Assembly (NCBI GenBank): GCA_030280995.1
Contig: JASXTE010000005.1
Span: forward strand, 27,499,501-27,563,500
Source of the DNA: Hemileia vastatrix
Lineage: Eukaryota; Basidiomycota; Pucciniomycetes; Pucciniales; Zaghouaniaceae
Direction: 5' to 3'
Length of the DNA: 64,000 nt
Below, one piece after another: positions 1 to 10,865 of this stretch. A model generated the notes under the pieces. It searched no databases. It was not told where the DNA came from and saw only the letters and a list, made by a program, of their open reading frames with translations. How positions within the stretch are numbered: the stretch's first letter is position 1; each line of letters starts with the position of its first letter. The position numbers and the translations under genes are program-made.

Positions 1-744
1 GATAATAGAGTCCTTTTTCCAGGTTCTTTCCTTTTACTTTCTGCTTATTCTTTTAATCCTAACCACAGAAACTCATCTTTTTGTACCTTCTTATTTCATC
101 ACATTCTTTTTTGTAGTTGTTGTAAGGTGCACAGTTGCTGATTGACCTATTTTTAGGTATGTTTGTTTTTGAAATGATATACAAGTATTTTTACCTCTAT
201 TATATTTATCCCCTGCATTGATCCCTCCTGTTAACTTCTTCCCCCTTGGCTGCATCTGACAGTACTTTCTCTGTGTGGGGAGAATAGAGTATTCTTTCCA
301 TTTTTATCACATGCTTTGTTGTAGTTTCTTTTTGAAAGGTGAGAAGTTTCTCATTGACATGTTTTTCACCTTCCTCTGTGCAAAAAATCTTCATTGATGT
401 CTTTTATAGAATGATAAGGCCTGATAAGAAATAAAGAATCAGGGGAGATAGAGGATATTTAATTGTCTTTATTGAATATATCTTTCACAGGACAGCCCAA
501 ATTAATCAATGGGTTATAGTCAGGAATAAGATTAATTATGTTGGGGAGTGATGCAAGTCCTTGGGAGATAGTTATTAGGAAATTAGAAAGATAGAAATTC
601 AAAATATTAATTAGTAGGGGGAAGTTGGTATCTTTTTGGGGTAATAATGTATCTTCAACTCATATAGAGGATGAATCCTGCCCTAGAAGCTAAACCCCCA
701 ATAGGAGAAAATAAAGTTTGATATCCTGAGAGGCCAATTATTAC
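1..744. other. AT-rich intergenic DNA, no gene seen
   Basis: No supported gene. Two similar segments lie near 95-165 and 295-370 (both contain a TCACAT...TTGTAGT block followed by TTGAC and a TTTTTAGG/TTTTTCACC end), which suggests an old local duplication. From about 440 the text becomes a low-complexity mixture with short open stretches only. Confidence 0.4.
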
Positions 745-1230
745 ATAGAGGATGTGGGAATTAGAAGGGCACTGTTTACTAATGTTAATATGAGTTGAAT
801 GTGCCCTAGCCCTGAGAATATGTTATGTATGAGAGAGATGAAGTGAAAAAGGTTTCTCAATAAGACCTGGGAAGCTTCTGAAGTCAGATATGTGAAATTG
901 AAGTAAGCTAATACAGATGGGAGAGTAATTATACAATGATTCCATCTTGAATATAAATTAATTATGAGAGGAAAGAAAATAATTCAGGAAGAAATTACTA
1001 TTTATAAAAGACCAAAAACATTTCTTGGAAAAGTAAGTTACATGATTTGAATGATGAACAGATTTCCAATAATTTTCAGAGATTTTTCAATAACTCTAAG
1101 TTGAGATAAACCATCAGGAAATATGTCAGAAGCTAATATTAATTGAATTATAATTTGTACATAGATTGAAGTTACAAGAGGTCCTACTTGACCAATGAAA
1201 ATTTGAAAAATTAATGATTGGTTTTTTCAT
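745..1230 (-). pseudogene. decayed hydrophobic reading frame, unknown
   Basis: On the minus strand one frame stays readable for about 160 codons with only a few stops. It gives runs of hydrophobic residues (for example GQVGPLVTSIYVQIIIQLIL near 1190-1130 and FISLIHNIFSGLGHIQLIL near 845-785), like a polytopic membrane protein. I do not recognise the family. A frame change near 745 leads into a second readable piece. It could be an old mitochondrial insertion or a transporter pseudogene; neither is demonstrated. Confidence 0.2.
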
Positions 1231-2045
1231 GTATAATTTGAACTCCACTTGTTTAAAATATAAATTAAGGTTTTCTCCCAAATTAAAAGAATAGATTAGG
1301 AAAAATTGAAAAGTAAAAAAATACTGAAACTTCCACTTTTACAAAAGAAGAAACCAAATTTTTGACTTGCGAAAAATGCTTATGGACACATAAATACATC
1401 CAGTAATTTTCTCATGTTTCTATTATCTAGTATTGAAATAAAAATGCAGGATCTGAAGGGCCTGGAATATGCTCTTACTTTAAAGTCCTGTTTTAAAAAA
1501 CTGCACAAAAATGAGTTAAAATAAATGTGGATCTCAGTCAAAGTATATGAAAAATCTATTATTTCAGATGCCTTGTAATCTTACTTGATTTCTGTTTAAA
1601 ATCCATAGCACAGGTTCAACTTCTTATATTCAAAAAAGTGTTAGTAAGTTTATGAGATTAAGTCTATCTAATAAAATAATTTATTTTTAATAAAAAATAT
1701 TATATTATATTTTTCCTCTGGAATTCTCTTAAAAAAGTTTTAAATAGTAAAACCAGATTTTAATTCACTGAACTCAAGTTCCAGTACAAATAAAGAAATT
1801 CATAAAGATACTCAACAATATATATTTACAAAAAACTTCAGCAACTTGAAGTGCTCTACAGTCACGCCCTGGGGTGCCCCACCCTGCCCCCCTTTTGGCA
1901 GCCACAAGGCCTCGCACAAGCCTCTCAAAATAATACTTACTTACTTCAATTTTTTCATTCTTAATTAGCATATTTTTATCATATACTTTGAATTTTTTCA
2001 TAGAATGAAGTTTTAAAATGAATCAGATAAACTTTTCAACAAAAG
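1231..2045. other. AT-rich stretch with one GC-rich patch
   Basis: No supported gene. A GC-rich patch at about 1858-1925 stands out from its surroundings. On the minus strand it lies inside an open frame of 75 codons (1774-2001) with the readable peptide ERLVRGLVAAKRGAGWGTPG. The compositional contrast suggests the tail of a dispersed repeat rather than a host gene. Confidence 0.35.
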
Positions 2046-3762
2046 TTTAAGGCAATAAAATGCCTCATGTTTTCAATAACAGCGGCTCAGAAAAAAAAGA
2101 GGCAAAATATGAGGCACCATGTTGCCCCATATTTCACTCTTTCGTCAAAGGCAGATGTGACATACACTATGGTTCATATGCATAAATATGAGGTGGCATT
2201 CTCCCTCATTGTTAGCTTTCTGGTAAATATTGAAAGTAATGGGTAGTTTAGTTGCTTACATGCATACATGAGGCGACATGTCGCCTCATATATGCATGTG
2301 GGAAACTTGCTCTCTCATATTGAAAAAAAATACAAATTAAAACTGAATATTTACTTTGCATACATGAGGCAACATGTTGCCTCATGTATGCAATAACAAA
2401 ATCTCAGAAAAAAAAAGAGGTAAAAGATGAGGCACAATGTTGCCTCATCTTTTGCTTGTTTGTCAAAGGCAGATGTGAAATACACTAGGGTGCATAGGAA
2501 TAAAGATGAGGTGGCATTTTGCCTTATCTTTTGCTTCCTGTAAAATAGTGAAGCTAACTGGTAGGGTAGTTACTTACATGCATAGATGAGGCGACATGTC
2601 ACCTCATGTATGCATGTGGGTAACTTTCTTTCTCACATTGAAAAAAAATGAAAAAAAAACTTAATATTCTAATTTCATACATGAGGCGACATGTCGCCTC
2701 ATGTATGCAATAACAGAATCCCAGAAGAAAAAGAGGCAAAAGATGATGCTCCATGTTGCCTCATATTTTGCTTGTTGGTCAAAGGCATATGTGACGTACA
2801 TTAGTGTGCATTTTCATAAAGATGAGGTGGCATGTTGAATCATCTTTTACTTTCTGGTAAATAGTGAATGTAGTTCGTAGTGTAGTTTCTTACATGCATA
2901 CATGAGGCGACATTTTGCCTCATGTATGCATGTGGGAAACTTGCTTTCTCACATTGTAAAAAATAAAATTTAAACAAAATAAAATAAAATATTGTAATTG
3001 CATACATGAGGCAACATGTTGCCTCATGTCTCAAGAAAGTAGTCTCCAGACAGACTACCAAACCAAAGAACTGAAATGTAGACCAATGTCCACACCAGAG
3101 AAAGCAATGATACTTGATGTAGGTTGCAAATCCACACCATGGACAGCAATAATACTTGATATAGCTTGCAAGACTACACCATATTGAAGGTAAGTAGGGA
3201 AGTTGTTTACATGCATAAATGAGGCAACATGTTGCTTCATGTATGTATGGGGGCAACTTGCTTTCTCACATTTAAAAAAAAATACAAAAAAAATACATAA
3301 TATTATAATTGCATACATGAGGCGACATGTCGCCTCATGTATGCATGTAAACAACTACCCTACCCATTACATTCACTATTTTCCAGAAAGCAAAATATGA
3401 CACAACATTCCACCTCATCTTTATGTAAAAAAGGTCTAGTGTATGTGGCATCTTCCTTTGACCAACAAGCAAAAGATGAGGCAAAATGGTGCCTCCTATT
3501 TTGCCTGTTTTTTTTTCTGAGCTGCTGTTATTGCATACATGAGGCGACATGTTGCCTCATGTATGCAATTACACTATTCAATTTTATTTTGTATAATTTT
3601 TATTTTTACAATGTGAGAAAGCAAGTTTCCCACATGCATACATGAGGCAACATGTTGCCTCATGTATGCATGTAAGCAACTACACTACCAACTACCTTCA
3701 CTATTTTCCAGAAAGTAAAAGATGATGCAACATGCCACCTCATCTTTAGGCAAATTTACCAT
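2046..3762. repeat. fold-back array of 34-bp palindromes
   Basis: At least ten copies of a 34-bp palindrome, whose left half is GCATACATGAGGCGACA or the GCAACA variant, lie near 2262, 2358, 2580, 2677, 2896, 3000, 3213, 3311, 3534 and 3636. The copies at 2358-2391 and 3311-3344 are perfect. Short spacers (~62 nt, A-rich, containing GGGAAACTTGC) alternate with long spacers (~190 nt), giving a higher-order period near 320 bp. Long spacers contain further imperfect TGAGGC...GCCTCA hairpins. Left of about 3030 the spacers read in one orientation and right of about 3210 in the other, so the whole is a large fold-back. The open frames crossing it are products of the palindromes. Confidence 0.8.
3030..3195 (-). 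repeat. fragment of the R LTR inside the fold-back array
   Basis: This ~150-bp segment is close to the reverse complement of 46140-46290, part of a complete R-family LTR. It includes the repeated GCAATGATACTTGATGTAGG motif. It sits exactly between the two oppositely oriented arms of the palindrome array, so it is either captured cargo or the original site around which the arms formed. Confidence 0.7.
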
Positions 3763-4478
3763 GTCCTGGCAATATGAATAAATGCGATGCATCATGTCAT
3801 GAGGAGATGGTAGATATTTTGTATGTACAAAAGTGTGCCAACATATCATTAAGGTACTATGTTGGATTGAAACATATTGGTTAGCATATGTAGGAGAACA
3901 TGTAGCAGCATGTTGCCTCATGTTTTACATATCTTGTATAGTAAATTATATTGTGATTGGATGGATGAAATGATATTATGGGAAGGGTTTGGTGAACTTT
4001 TCAATTTTAGATGAAAGTATTATAGATGAGGCAGTTTTCAGATCTCTTCAGAGGTGCAGCCCATGAGAGGCTAATAAATTTTCTTATATAGCTAATGATA
4101 AATAAACCTATTCTTAAAAGATAGAAAAGGTGAATCTGAAAAAATTGAAGTTAAACTTTCTAAAAAAAGAGAATTAATTGTATTGTTTATATAGCTCTAA
4201 AATAGTTATTATAAATTATCATCACATTTTTTAAGTTGTGTGATGGAATAATCAAAATTTATTCATATTTTTTGGTCCCTGAAATTACTGGATTTATTAA
4301 AGATATCTGTTTTCACTCTGATACTGAGGAAAGACAGGATGGGAGTAGTGTCATAACTCCAATCCTATGGAGGAGTGCTTGTTTTACTTGACGTTTAAAT
4401 AAACTTAAAAAAGGGTGGATGTCTAAATTTCTTTCAAGTTTTTAATCTCAAACATATAAGTAAGCTATCAGGAAAAGG
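3763..4478. other. no gene seen
   Basis: AT-rich DNA without a supported gene. One isolated half-palindrome (ATGTTGCCTCATG) at about 3910-3922 is a stray relative of the array to the left. Confidence 0.35.
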
Positions 4479-4856
4479 TTGATCAAAAATTGAAGGTCCC
4501 TAAACCCCCAGAAATGGAAGGTGTTCAGCCTTTTTCAGGGCCCAGGAGTTTTCCTATGGATGATATTGTTGAAGAATATTTTACTGGGAAAATTACAAAA
4601 GTCTTTCTAGAAGAAACACACAATTATAATTTGTCTGTGACAGAGTAGTTCATTTTTGATACTGAGAAAAAGGTCATTTTGGAATATTTATCAACTTTTA
4701 TAGAACCTTACTATTGTAAAAGTCAAGCTAGTTTGAAAGCAGAAAAGCTTGAGTTTTTACAGAAGGATAAATTGTCTCATTTATTTATACTAACTGCAGC
4801 TGTACTGTTTTTAACAAAAAATAATTCTAGTTTTAATCCTTATTTTTCATCATAGC
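4479..4856 (+). pseudogene. coding-like remnant, unknown family
   Basis: One plus-strand frame is readable for about 125 codons with a single in-frame TAG after SVTE (about 4648). It starts near KVPKPPEMEGVQPFSGPRSF and ends at a stop near 4856 after FNPYFSS. The length, mixed-residue content and only one stop in such AT-rich DNA suggest a former exon. No motif assigns a function. It may be a retroelement or transposon passenger exon. Confidence 0.35.
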
Positions 4857-5800
4857 ATACAGCATACATGTAATCTGTTTAAAAACTTTAAATTTCCCCT
4901 CCCTAACTTTCTAAAATTACCCTTTAACTAAAATAATTATTAAAAAAATTAAATAAAATCAGATTGAGTACTATAAGGTGCCTGATTAGCTAGTTATGTT
5001 TGGTGAAAGTACACTTTTTTCTCGCCTATTTATATTTTTATCTGCTCTTTCATATTTTTTTTCAAAACCTTTTGTTTATCACTATAGGGTAAGACCTCAA
5101 ATGATCAACTCATCTATTTTTTTTTAGATTATGGTGAAGTATATTCCTGAAACTATGATTCAATTTTAAAAATTACAGGTTTCAGATTAATCTGAATGAG
5201 TGCATTCTTTTATATATATATATATTTATAAAATTTCAAGTATAAGTCTATTTTTAAATTGAGATTCTAACTCTTATACCATAAAAAATTCATCAAGTAA
5301 TTCAAAAAATTTCACGTTATTTTCTAGAATTCATTTTGAAAATACGGTAAAATTAATAATATTATATCATTTCATGTAGTAAAATTTTCAATGATTAAAT
5401 TAAACCTACACTTCCTTCACAAAAACAGAGTATGAGAATTTTATATGTTCTTTCATTGAATTTTGTCCTGGTAAAGTCTTTGTTTCCAGCCTACAGAAAG
5501 AAAATTATGAAAAGGTATTGCATGGCCTGAAATAAATGTTGTAAAGGAACTTAGTATGAAGGACTTCTTGCCTGGAAAATGAAGCTAATATAGAACTAAG
5601 GCAAATTTTTTGAAAATTAATCAAGTTCAAATCAGATAGACAGCTTCAACAATAAGCATTGAGATCTAATTTTTCTAATTTTTTTTTTTGGTACAGTGAC
5701 ATTCACAGTTTTGTTTTGGCTTGTAACTACTTTAAGAAAAAAATTTCCTTCAAAGGTTACTTCTGATGTTACTTAAAGATACCTGAAGAACCACTTGACT
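4857..5800. other. no gene seen
   Basis: Very AT-rich sequence with a short TA run near 5214-5226. No coding frame or structured repeat could be supported. Confidence 0.35.
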
Positions 5801-5814
5801 TCAAGTCGTCTAAC

Positions 5815-6790
5815 TTTTGACCTGGTGAGAGAGAAAATCCCCTGTCCCTTTAGAAAAACAAGTGAGATTTACCTGTTGCAGCAAATTGGAGATCTGTTTG
5901 CTAGACCCTCTAATTAAACACTCTTGACCCCTTTGAAAGTGAAGATAATATTCCCAGACAGACTACCAGAAAGAGTTGAAATGAACAGTAATATATTCCA
6001 ACAAAACACAAGCCAATGAGACAGTGAGGAACAGAGAGGCAATGAGATAAAGAGATAAGATTATTCCACTAAAAATCTTCCCACACATGCATCATACAGC
6101 CAGTGCACAGACAATCCTGACCAATTCTCCATCCAAAATCCAGCTTTCCCAGCCTTTTTCATGCATAAAAGTGCATTTTAGCGCCTCCTCAGTGCCCAGG
6201 CAGACAGGCCACTTGGAGGCGGCTCCGCTTAGGAGCGAGAGGCCTGCTTAGGGGCGGGTGTGCCGCTTCTAGGCCCTAAAACACCCATACAACCCATAAA
6301 AACCCTAAAAACCCTAAAAACCCATAACTTCACTAATAAACAAGATAAACACACATAAGACATACCAAAATGAAAAGAAAATAAAGGAAAATAAGCTGAG
6401 ACATAATAAGTGACCCTAGATTAAGCCTACATAAGCACCACTAAGCAATAAACTTCAGATAAATACCAATAACAACACCATAACTACCCTATAAAACAAG
6501 GTAACCACCCATAAGGGATACCAAAATGAAGAGAAAAGAAAGGACATTAAGCTGAGACATAATAAGTGACCCTAGCTTAAGTCTCCATAAACACTACTAA
6601 CTACCACCTAAAGATCAAAAAATCCACTAATAACACCATAACCTCAATAACACCCTACATACCAAATACCCCCAAATATGCACTCCAAAGGCCTACCCAG
6701 GTTTGGATCACCACACCGTAGTCCCAATATTTGCTGCGTAATTCCAGAAAAACACCTAATTATTTAAAAAGTTCCATTTAAGGCATGCCA
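5815..6790 (+). repeat. diverged R-family LTR-like repeat, plus orientation
   Basis: From about 5825 the plus strand matches the start region of the R LTR (GAGAAAATCCCCTGTCCC, then GTGAGATTTACCTG). It continues through a GC-rich block at 6180-6270 that corresponds to the GC-rich block of the other R copies. It is opposite in orientation to the adjacent copy at 6828-7645. Ends are approximate. The CCCTAAAAA repeats near 6290-6325 are part of it. Confidence 0.55.
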
Positions 6791-6815
6791 AAACAACACC
6801 AAATAAACTAACTAA

Positions 6816-6827
6816 GGGCTCCACCAA
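6816..6827 (-). promoter_or_regulatory. possible primer-binding site next to R LTR
   Basis: On the minus strand the R LTR ends ...TTCCAACA and is followed directly by TTGGTGGAGCCC, which has the TGG start expected of a tRNA-primed site. No intact internal region follows, so it only supports reading the 6828-7645 repeat as an LTR. Confidence 0.35.
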
Positions 6828-7645
6828 TGTTGGAAGACAACATTGTGTTTTACTGGCTAACCTTTAGTTTTAGGGTTAAGTTCTTAGTACCGTAAGAAAG
6901 AGCTAAATTTTCTTTACATTTTATGTCTTCATGTTTTTATAGCCTAATTACGTGTTTTAAAGGTTTTAGTAGTTTGGGTATTTTCAGTGGTTTTTGGTGG
7001 TTTTCTGACTTCAGGGTGGTCCAGCCGCCTCAGGCGGGCCTCCTGACATTGGGTGGACTGCCTGCCTTGGTGCTAGAAAGCTGGGAAGAGTTTTTAGAGG
7101 GGTTTTATGCAATTTGGTGGTCAAGAACGCCAAATTTGTTGATGTTCATGGGCTCTTAGATAGTTTTCTGTGTGCACATAGTGAATAAGACAGTTTGGGG
7201 CAACTTTAATTATCATAAAACCATCCGGAGGTGATATACTTGTTCCTCACTCAGTTTTCACTGTTTTTGGCCACAGTTGGCTGTGTTTGTTGCAAGGTTA
7301 GTTCTTCATTTAACTCAACTTTGGCAACTGTTTCCTCTGGTGTAGCTTTTCAACCTGCATCAAGTATTATTGCTGTCTCCTGTGCAACAAGTGCACAGTG
7401 TTTTTTTTTCTGGTGTGGATTTTTCTACATTTCAGGTTCTCTTTGGTTTGTAGTCTATCTAGGCTACTGTCTTGACTTGTAAAGAAGTCAAGAAGTGTTT
7501 TTGAAGGGGTATTGTGACAGTCTCTGATTTTCTGTAGCAAGTAAATCTCACCTGTTATTTCTTAAAGGGACAGGCGTTTTACTCTCCATTATTACTCCAA
7601 CTCCCTTGGTCAAGGCCTATAACTAGTACTATAGGATTTTCTACA
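6828..7645 (-). repeat. R-family LTR (818 bp)
   Basis: On the minus strand it begins TGTAGAAAATCC and ends TTCCAACA, so it has TG...CA ends. It aligns along most of its length with 45432-46449, including the blocks GGCCTATAACTAGTA, the GC-rich core (7020-7060) and the TAGGGTTAAGT motif. Open frames at 6923-7159 and 7231-7482 are not conserved between the copies and are not considered genes. Confidence 0.6.
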
Positions 7646-7814
7646 ATTTTACTAAGGAAACTTTAACTCACTCATCTTCATTATCATCAATTTCTTCTGA
7701 ATCATCTTTATCCTCTCTTTCTTCCTTGTCTTTAAATCTTGAAAGCTCAAAAAATAACCATCAACTATATTGAAATTCTTCTTCTTTATCTTTACTCTCT
7801 TCTGTCTATTCAAT

Positions 7815-8075
7815 CACCATGCAATATGGGGGGCGTACTTGTTAGCAAGTCCGCAACCTTGGACCCAAACTCACCACAGATTGAACACACATTGAGCTAT
7901 TGATAAAGGAACCATAAAATCAGGGATGAACACCACTCAGCAGAACAGTTTTAGGTGGGTCTTCAAGTAGAGTTCAATATGAGTTCAGTATGAGTTCAGT
8001 CTGAGTTCCATCTGAGTTTTGTCTGAGTTCAGGTTGGGGACTTGCTAGCAAGTCCACCCCCTATATTGCATAGTG
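7815..8075. mobile_element. CACTA-ended MITE, copy 1
   Basis: Ends are CACCATGCAATAT... and ...ATATTGCATAGTG, inverted repeats of each other apart from a few changes. A subterminal near-palindrome ACTTGTTAGCAAGTCC (GGACTTGCTAGCAAGTCC at the other end) follows each terminus. It is flanked by the 3-bp repeat AAT, the duplication size of CACTA (CMC/EnSpm) elements. The interior carries four or five tandem GAGTTCAGT-like units. It matches the element at 43376-43615 in inverted orientation. There is no coding capacity, so it is non-autonomous. Confidence 0.85.
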
Positions 8076-8269
8076 AATGTCCTTCAATTCTATTCCTTCT
8101 CCCAATCAATCTGAGCTTTCCTTGTCAGAAAATAAAAAGCAGAATATCATGGAACTAGCTAAAGAATCAAGCAATTCAAAGACTAAATTTTATCAAAATA
8201 GAAATTGATTAGGATGAAGATATTTTTTAAAAAATTCTTTGGAAATTTGGACAATCTCAATTTTTATAA

Positions 8270-9194
8270 GACTTTAATATCAAATCTTAAGAGAAAATAT
8301 TTTTACAAAAACATCAAAAACTTTACAGAAGGCGGTATAAGTGTCATTGTTGCAGTTGTCAATAACTGATACAAACCTCAATTCATCTTAGAATTTCATT
8401 CATTTAATTGGAAAAAGGATGAAGTTTTTTGCCAGCTTTCTGATTTAATTTCTACTCTATCAAATGGCTTTTGTTTGACGACCCTTATCAAATAAAAATC
8501 TGATTTCTGGTGTCATGAAAGATTTTGGTTGGCAAACAGGATATGATCAAGGAGTTCCTTTTGGTGTTTAAATATTTTTTTATAATAGGTAATTTTCAAT
8601 TTTGTCATATATTTCAGGAATTTATTCTTTATCGAAAAATTTGAAACTGGAAAAAATGGAAGAAGATCTGAAACAATGGAATTCTCAAGGATCATTTAAT
8701 ATTTTTTTGCAAAATTGCTTTAAAAATTATGTATTCAAGCTTTTCAAAAAAAAAATCAACGGGCTTTAAAATCTGGTTTACTGAATTGGTATGATCCTGA
8801 ATGGGAAGAAGCAATAAATGCTTATGTTTTTTGTTCTTATGTTATTATCACTTATAAAGTATTCTAAAATAATTTTCATCTAGATAAACATGATAAGAAT
8901 TGTCTAAAATTTGGAATTTTCTCTTATATTAATCCAGAGACTGGTCTTTCTATTTCATCACCCTCTTCTGATGAGGGAAATGGCCTTTATTTTCCAGACC
9001 ATAAATTCATTATTGATTTTGGTGGTGCCAATGGAATAGTTGAGGCTATATGGAATTCTTCTCAACATTGGGATCAAACAACTAAAGCACCTCCATCTTT
9101 AGTTTCTTGTCAAGAATTTACCCATTTTGGCTTTTCATTCCAAATAAATAAAGGTCTTATTAATTGTATTAATAATCAAAAAAAAATTAGATAA
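8270..9194 (+). pseudogene. broken Tet/JBP-like 2OG-Fe(II) oxygenase
   Basis: Three frames together give the order of blocks I associate with the Tet-like 2OG-Fe(II) oxygenase domain common in rust genomes. First is an FTEGGISVIVAVVNN...FILEF segment (about 8320-8400), then GVMKDFGWQTGYDQGVPFGV (about 8508-8566). A FHLDKHDKN segment holding the likely iron-binding HxD follows (about 8875-8900). The last block is NGLYFPDHKFIIDFGGANGI onward, ending FGFSFQINKGLINCINN and a stop at about 9194. The arginine expected before the final strand reads as His. Stops at several places and frame changes make it non-functional. Family members oxidise 5-methylcytosine or thymine and are often carried by transposons; here only the remnant is seen. 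Confidence 0.55.
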
Positions 9195-9455
9195 AAAAAT
9201 CTTCTTAGTAGATCTGTTAAGTATAGTAACTAAAATATTATAAAATTTTTTCTATCATTAAATATTTTCACCCATTTTTTTTCATTTTTTTTCTTTTTTT
9301 TTCTCATTTATTTAAATTTTTTATTTTATTTTATTTTTATCTTTTTTAATTTTCTTAAATTTTCCCTTTCATTTTCCTTTTTTTCAATTTTATTTTTCCT
9401 TTTAATTTTTTTTTGAATTTGAATTAGTATTTTTCTCTTCAAATTATTTTTTAAA
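9195..9455. other. T-rich low-complexity DNA
   Basis: Long T and TTTTC runs from 9270 to 9420 lead into the first unit of a ~184-bp tandem repeat. No gene. Confidence 0.5.
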
Positions 9456-9500
9456 GTTATGTCATGATAGTTTTCTGGTTTTATATGGGCCTTTGGTTGT
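9456..9500 (+). repeat. left part of a ~184-bp tandem repeat unit
   Basis: The sequence TTTAAAGTTATG...GATAGTTTTCTGGTTTTATAT followed by GGCCTTTGGTTGT equals the first part of the units at about 20187 and 20371. The unit is cut by the gypsy element and resumes at 20080. Confidence 0.8.
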
Positions 9501-10730
9501 TGTAGAATGTTCTAAAGTACTAAGCAGTAGACTTAATGCGAGATGGGTTGGTTCTCCTTTTCAATTTCTAAAAAAGAAGTGCCTTCCACTCTTATTTTTA
9601 AAGACAGCGCAATAATGTGTAACACTAATATTTGATTAGAAAGCTTAAAAGATGAGAGATGAGTCTTAGAGATCAGGAAAACAAGTATTACTATCTGGAA
9701 ATTTCTATTCTTAATAAGCGCTAATATCCACAGCTACTCCCTCTTGAAGCACTCTCTTTGAATATGCCTTATTATAGCAATAAAATAACTCTAATAATAG
9801 CTACTCCTACTAAATCTATATATTCTCTCTATGTTGCGCTCTTTCACTATACTATATGAAATACACACACAGACGCACAAATGGTAAAAGACTCAGAAAA
9901 ATATCTTTAATTCGCTATTCTATTTTACTTATATATATATTTCTCTTCTCTATATCTATATATTACTCTCCTTCTCTATCAAAAAGTCCTTCCTTCATAT
10001 TTTTCCAGTACTCAAGACACAGTTCACTAGTGGATCTTCAGCACTGGCTCTAGCGCCATGTTAGTAAAACAATAGCCAATTTATTAGCAACTACGTACAC
10101 TGCTTGTAACAACTACGGTGCCTAAAAAATACACTATGATTACTAACGCTAGTATTAACTTGTTTGACTCATACTCCACATATGCGTTCTTGACTCTACC
10201 ATTGTTTTTTTTTGTTTCAGCGCTATTTTCAGTTTTGACCCACTCTAACGCTGATCCTAGCCGCCTTGACTCTTGGGTAGTTTTGCAATCAAGTCCCCAA
10301 TCTCCTTTCTTTAATACTAAATTCATAGTTTTGAAAAATCGCTTAACTAGTTAGCCTTCCTTATTACCTGTTTCAGTAATTTACCTGACTAGCTGCGGTA
10401 CAGTATACTATGCACTGAATTGTCCTCAAGTCATATCTCTTTTCTTTAATGTGTAACACATAATTATTGGAAATTCCAAATCCATATTGTTTAGCACTTT
10501 ACAGTCCTAAATCAATAACACACAATTCCCCATTGTGCAGCACATCTCGCTACAAAATCCAAGCGCACAGACCCTTAATCCTTTTCTGCACTTCCATTTC
10601 CTTTGTTCTTTGAAACATGCAAATACATATTATATTTTAGCACTTTCTACTGCGCTAACTTCCTTTGTTCTTCCTGGACTATGCACGCTGATTGGTCTAA
10701 AATTATGCTACCTGTGAGGCGCGTACCACA
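9501..10730 (-). repeat. 3' LTR of the gypsy element
   Basis: On the plus strand it begins TGTAGAATGTTC and ends GCGTACCACA. It matches 18845-20079 over its whole length with scattered C/T and G/A differences and a few small indels. It contains no conserved gene; the short frames found in both LTRs are simply shared by descent. Confidence 0.9.
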
Positions 10731-10741
10731 TCCTCCCTCTA
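10731..10741 (-). promoter_or_regulatory. polypurine tract
   Basis: On the minus strand AGAGGGAGGA lies immediately before the LTR start TGTGGTACGCG, the position and composition expected for the plus-strand primer of an LTR retrotransposon. Confidence 0.65.
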
Positions 10742-10763
10742 CTCATGATTGTCCCCAGGAGCC

Positions 10764-10771
10764 CATAAATA
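10764..10771 (+). promoter_or_regulatory. TATA-like box before antisense gene A
   Basis: CATAAATA sits ~95 nt before the ATG at 10866, just inside the 3' LTR and reading inward on the plus strand. A long pyrimidine-rich leader follows (10790-10862), typical of fungal 5' leaders. It would drive transcription opposite to gag-pol. Confidence 0.4.
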
Positions 10772-10865
10772 CCTGCGTCTCGCAGTGTTTTCTTCCTCCA
10801 TCTTCTGTCTTCTTCTCTTGTCTATCATCCTCTTCTCTTTTTATTTGTCATCCTTTTTTTTTATA

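Noticed and set aside
745..1230. Nuclear insertion of mitochondrial DNA
   Set aside because: Some frames read better with TGA as Trp, but no mitochondrial protein motif could be recognised.
2840..3645. Several 65-138 codon frames with repeated HEATCC/ASCMH-like peptides on both strands
   Set aside because: They are created by reading through the palindromes; both strands give the same type of peptide and no start context or intron supports them.
2262..3669. CRISPR-like look of regularly spaced repeats
   Set aside because: Repeats are full palindromes with alternating, mutually inverted and repeated spacers in eukaryotic repeat DNA; no cas genes.
6285..6330. CCCTAAAAACCCTAAAAA as an interstitial telomere
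   Set aside because: The unit is not the regular CCCTAA hexamer expected of fungal telomeres, is very short, and lies inside an LTR-like repeat.
9856..10053. Frame in the LTR that is also present in the other LTR (19200-19409)
   Set aside because: LTRs are copies of each other, so sharing is automatic. The frames diverge after ~30 residues and have no features.
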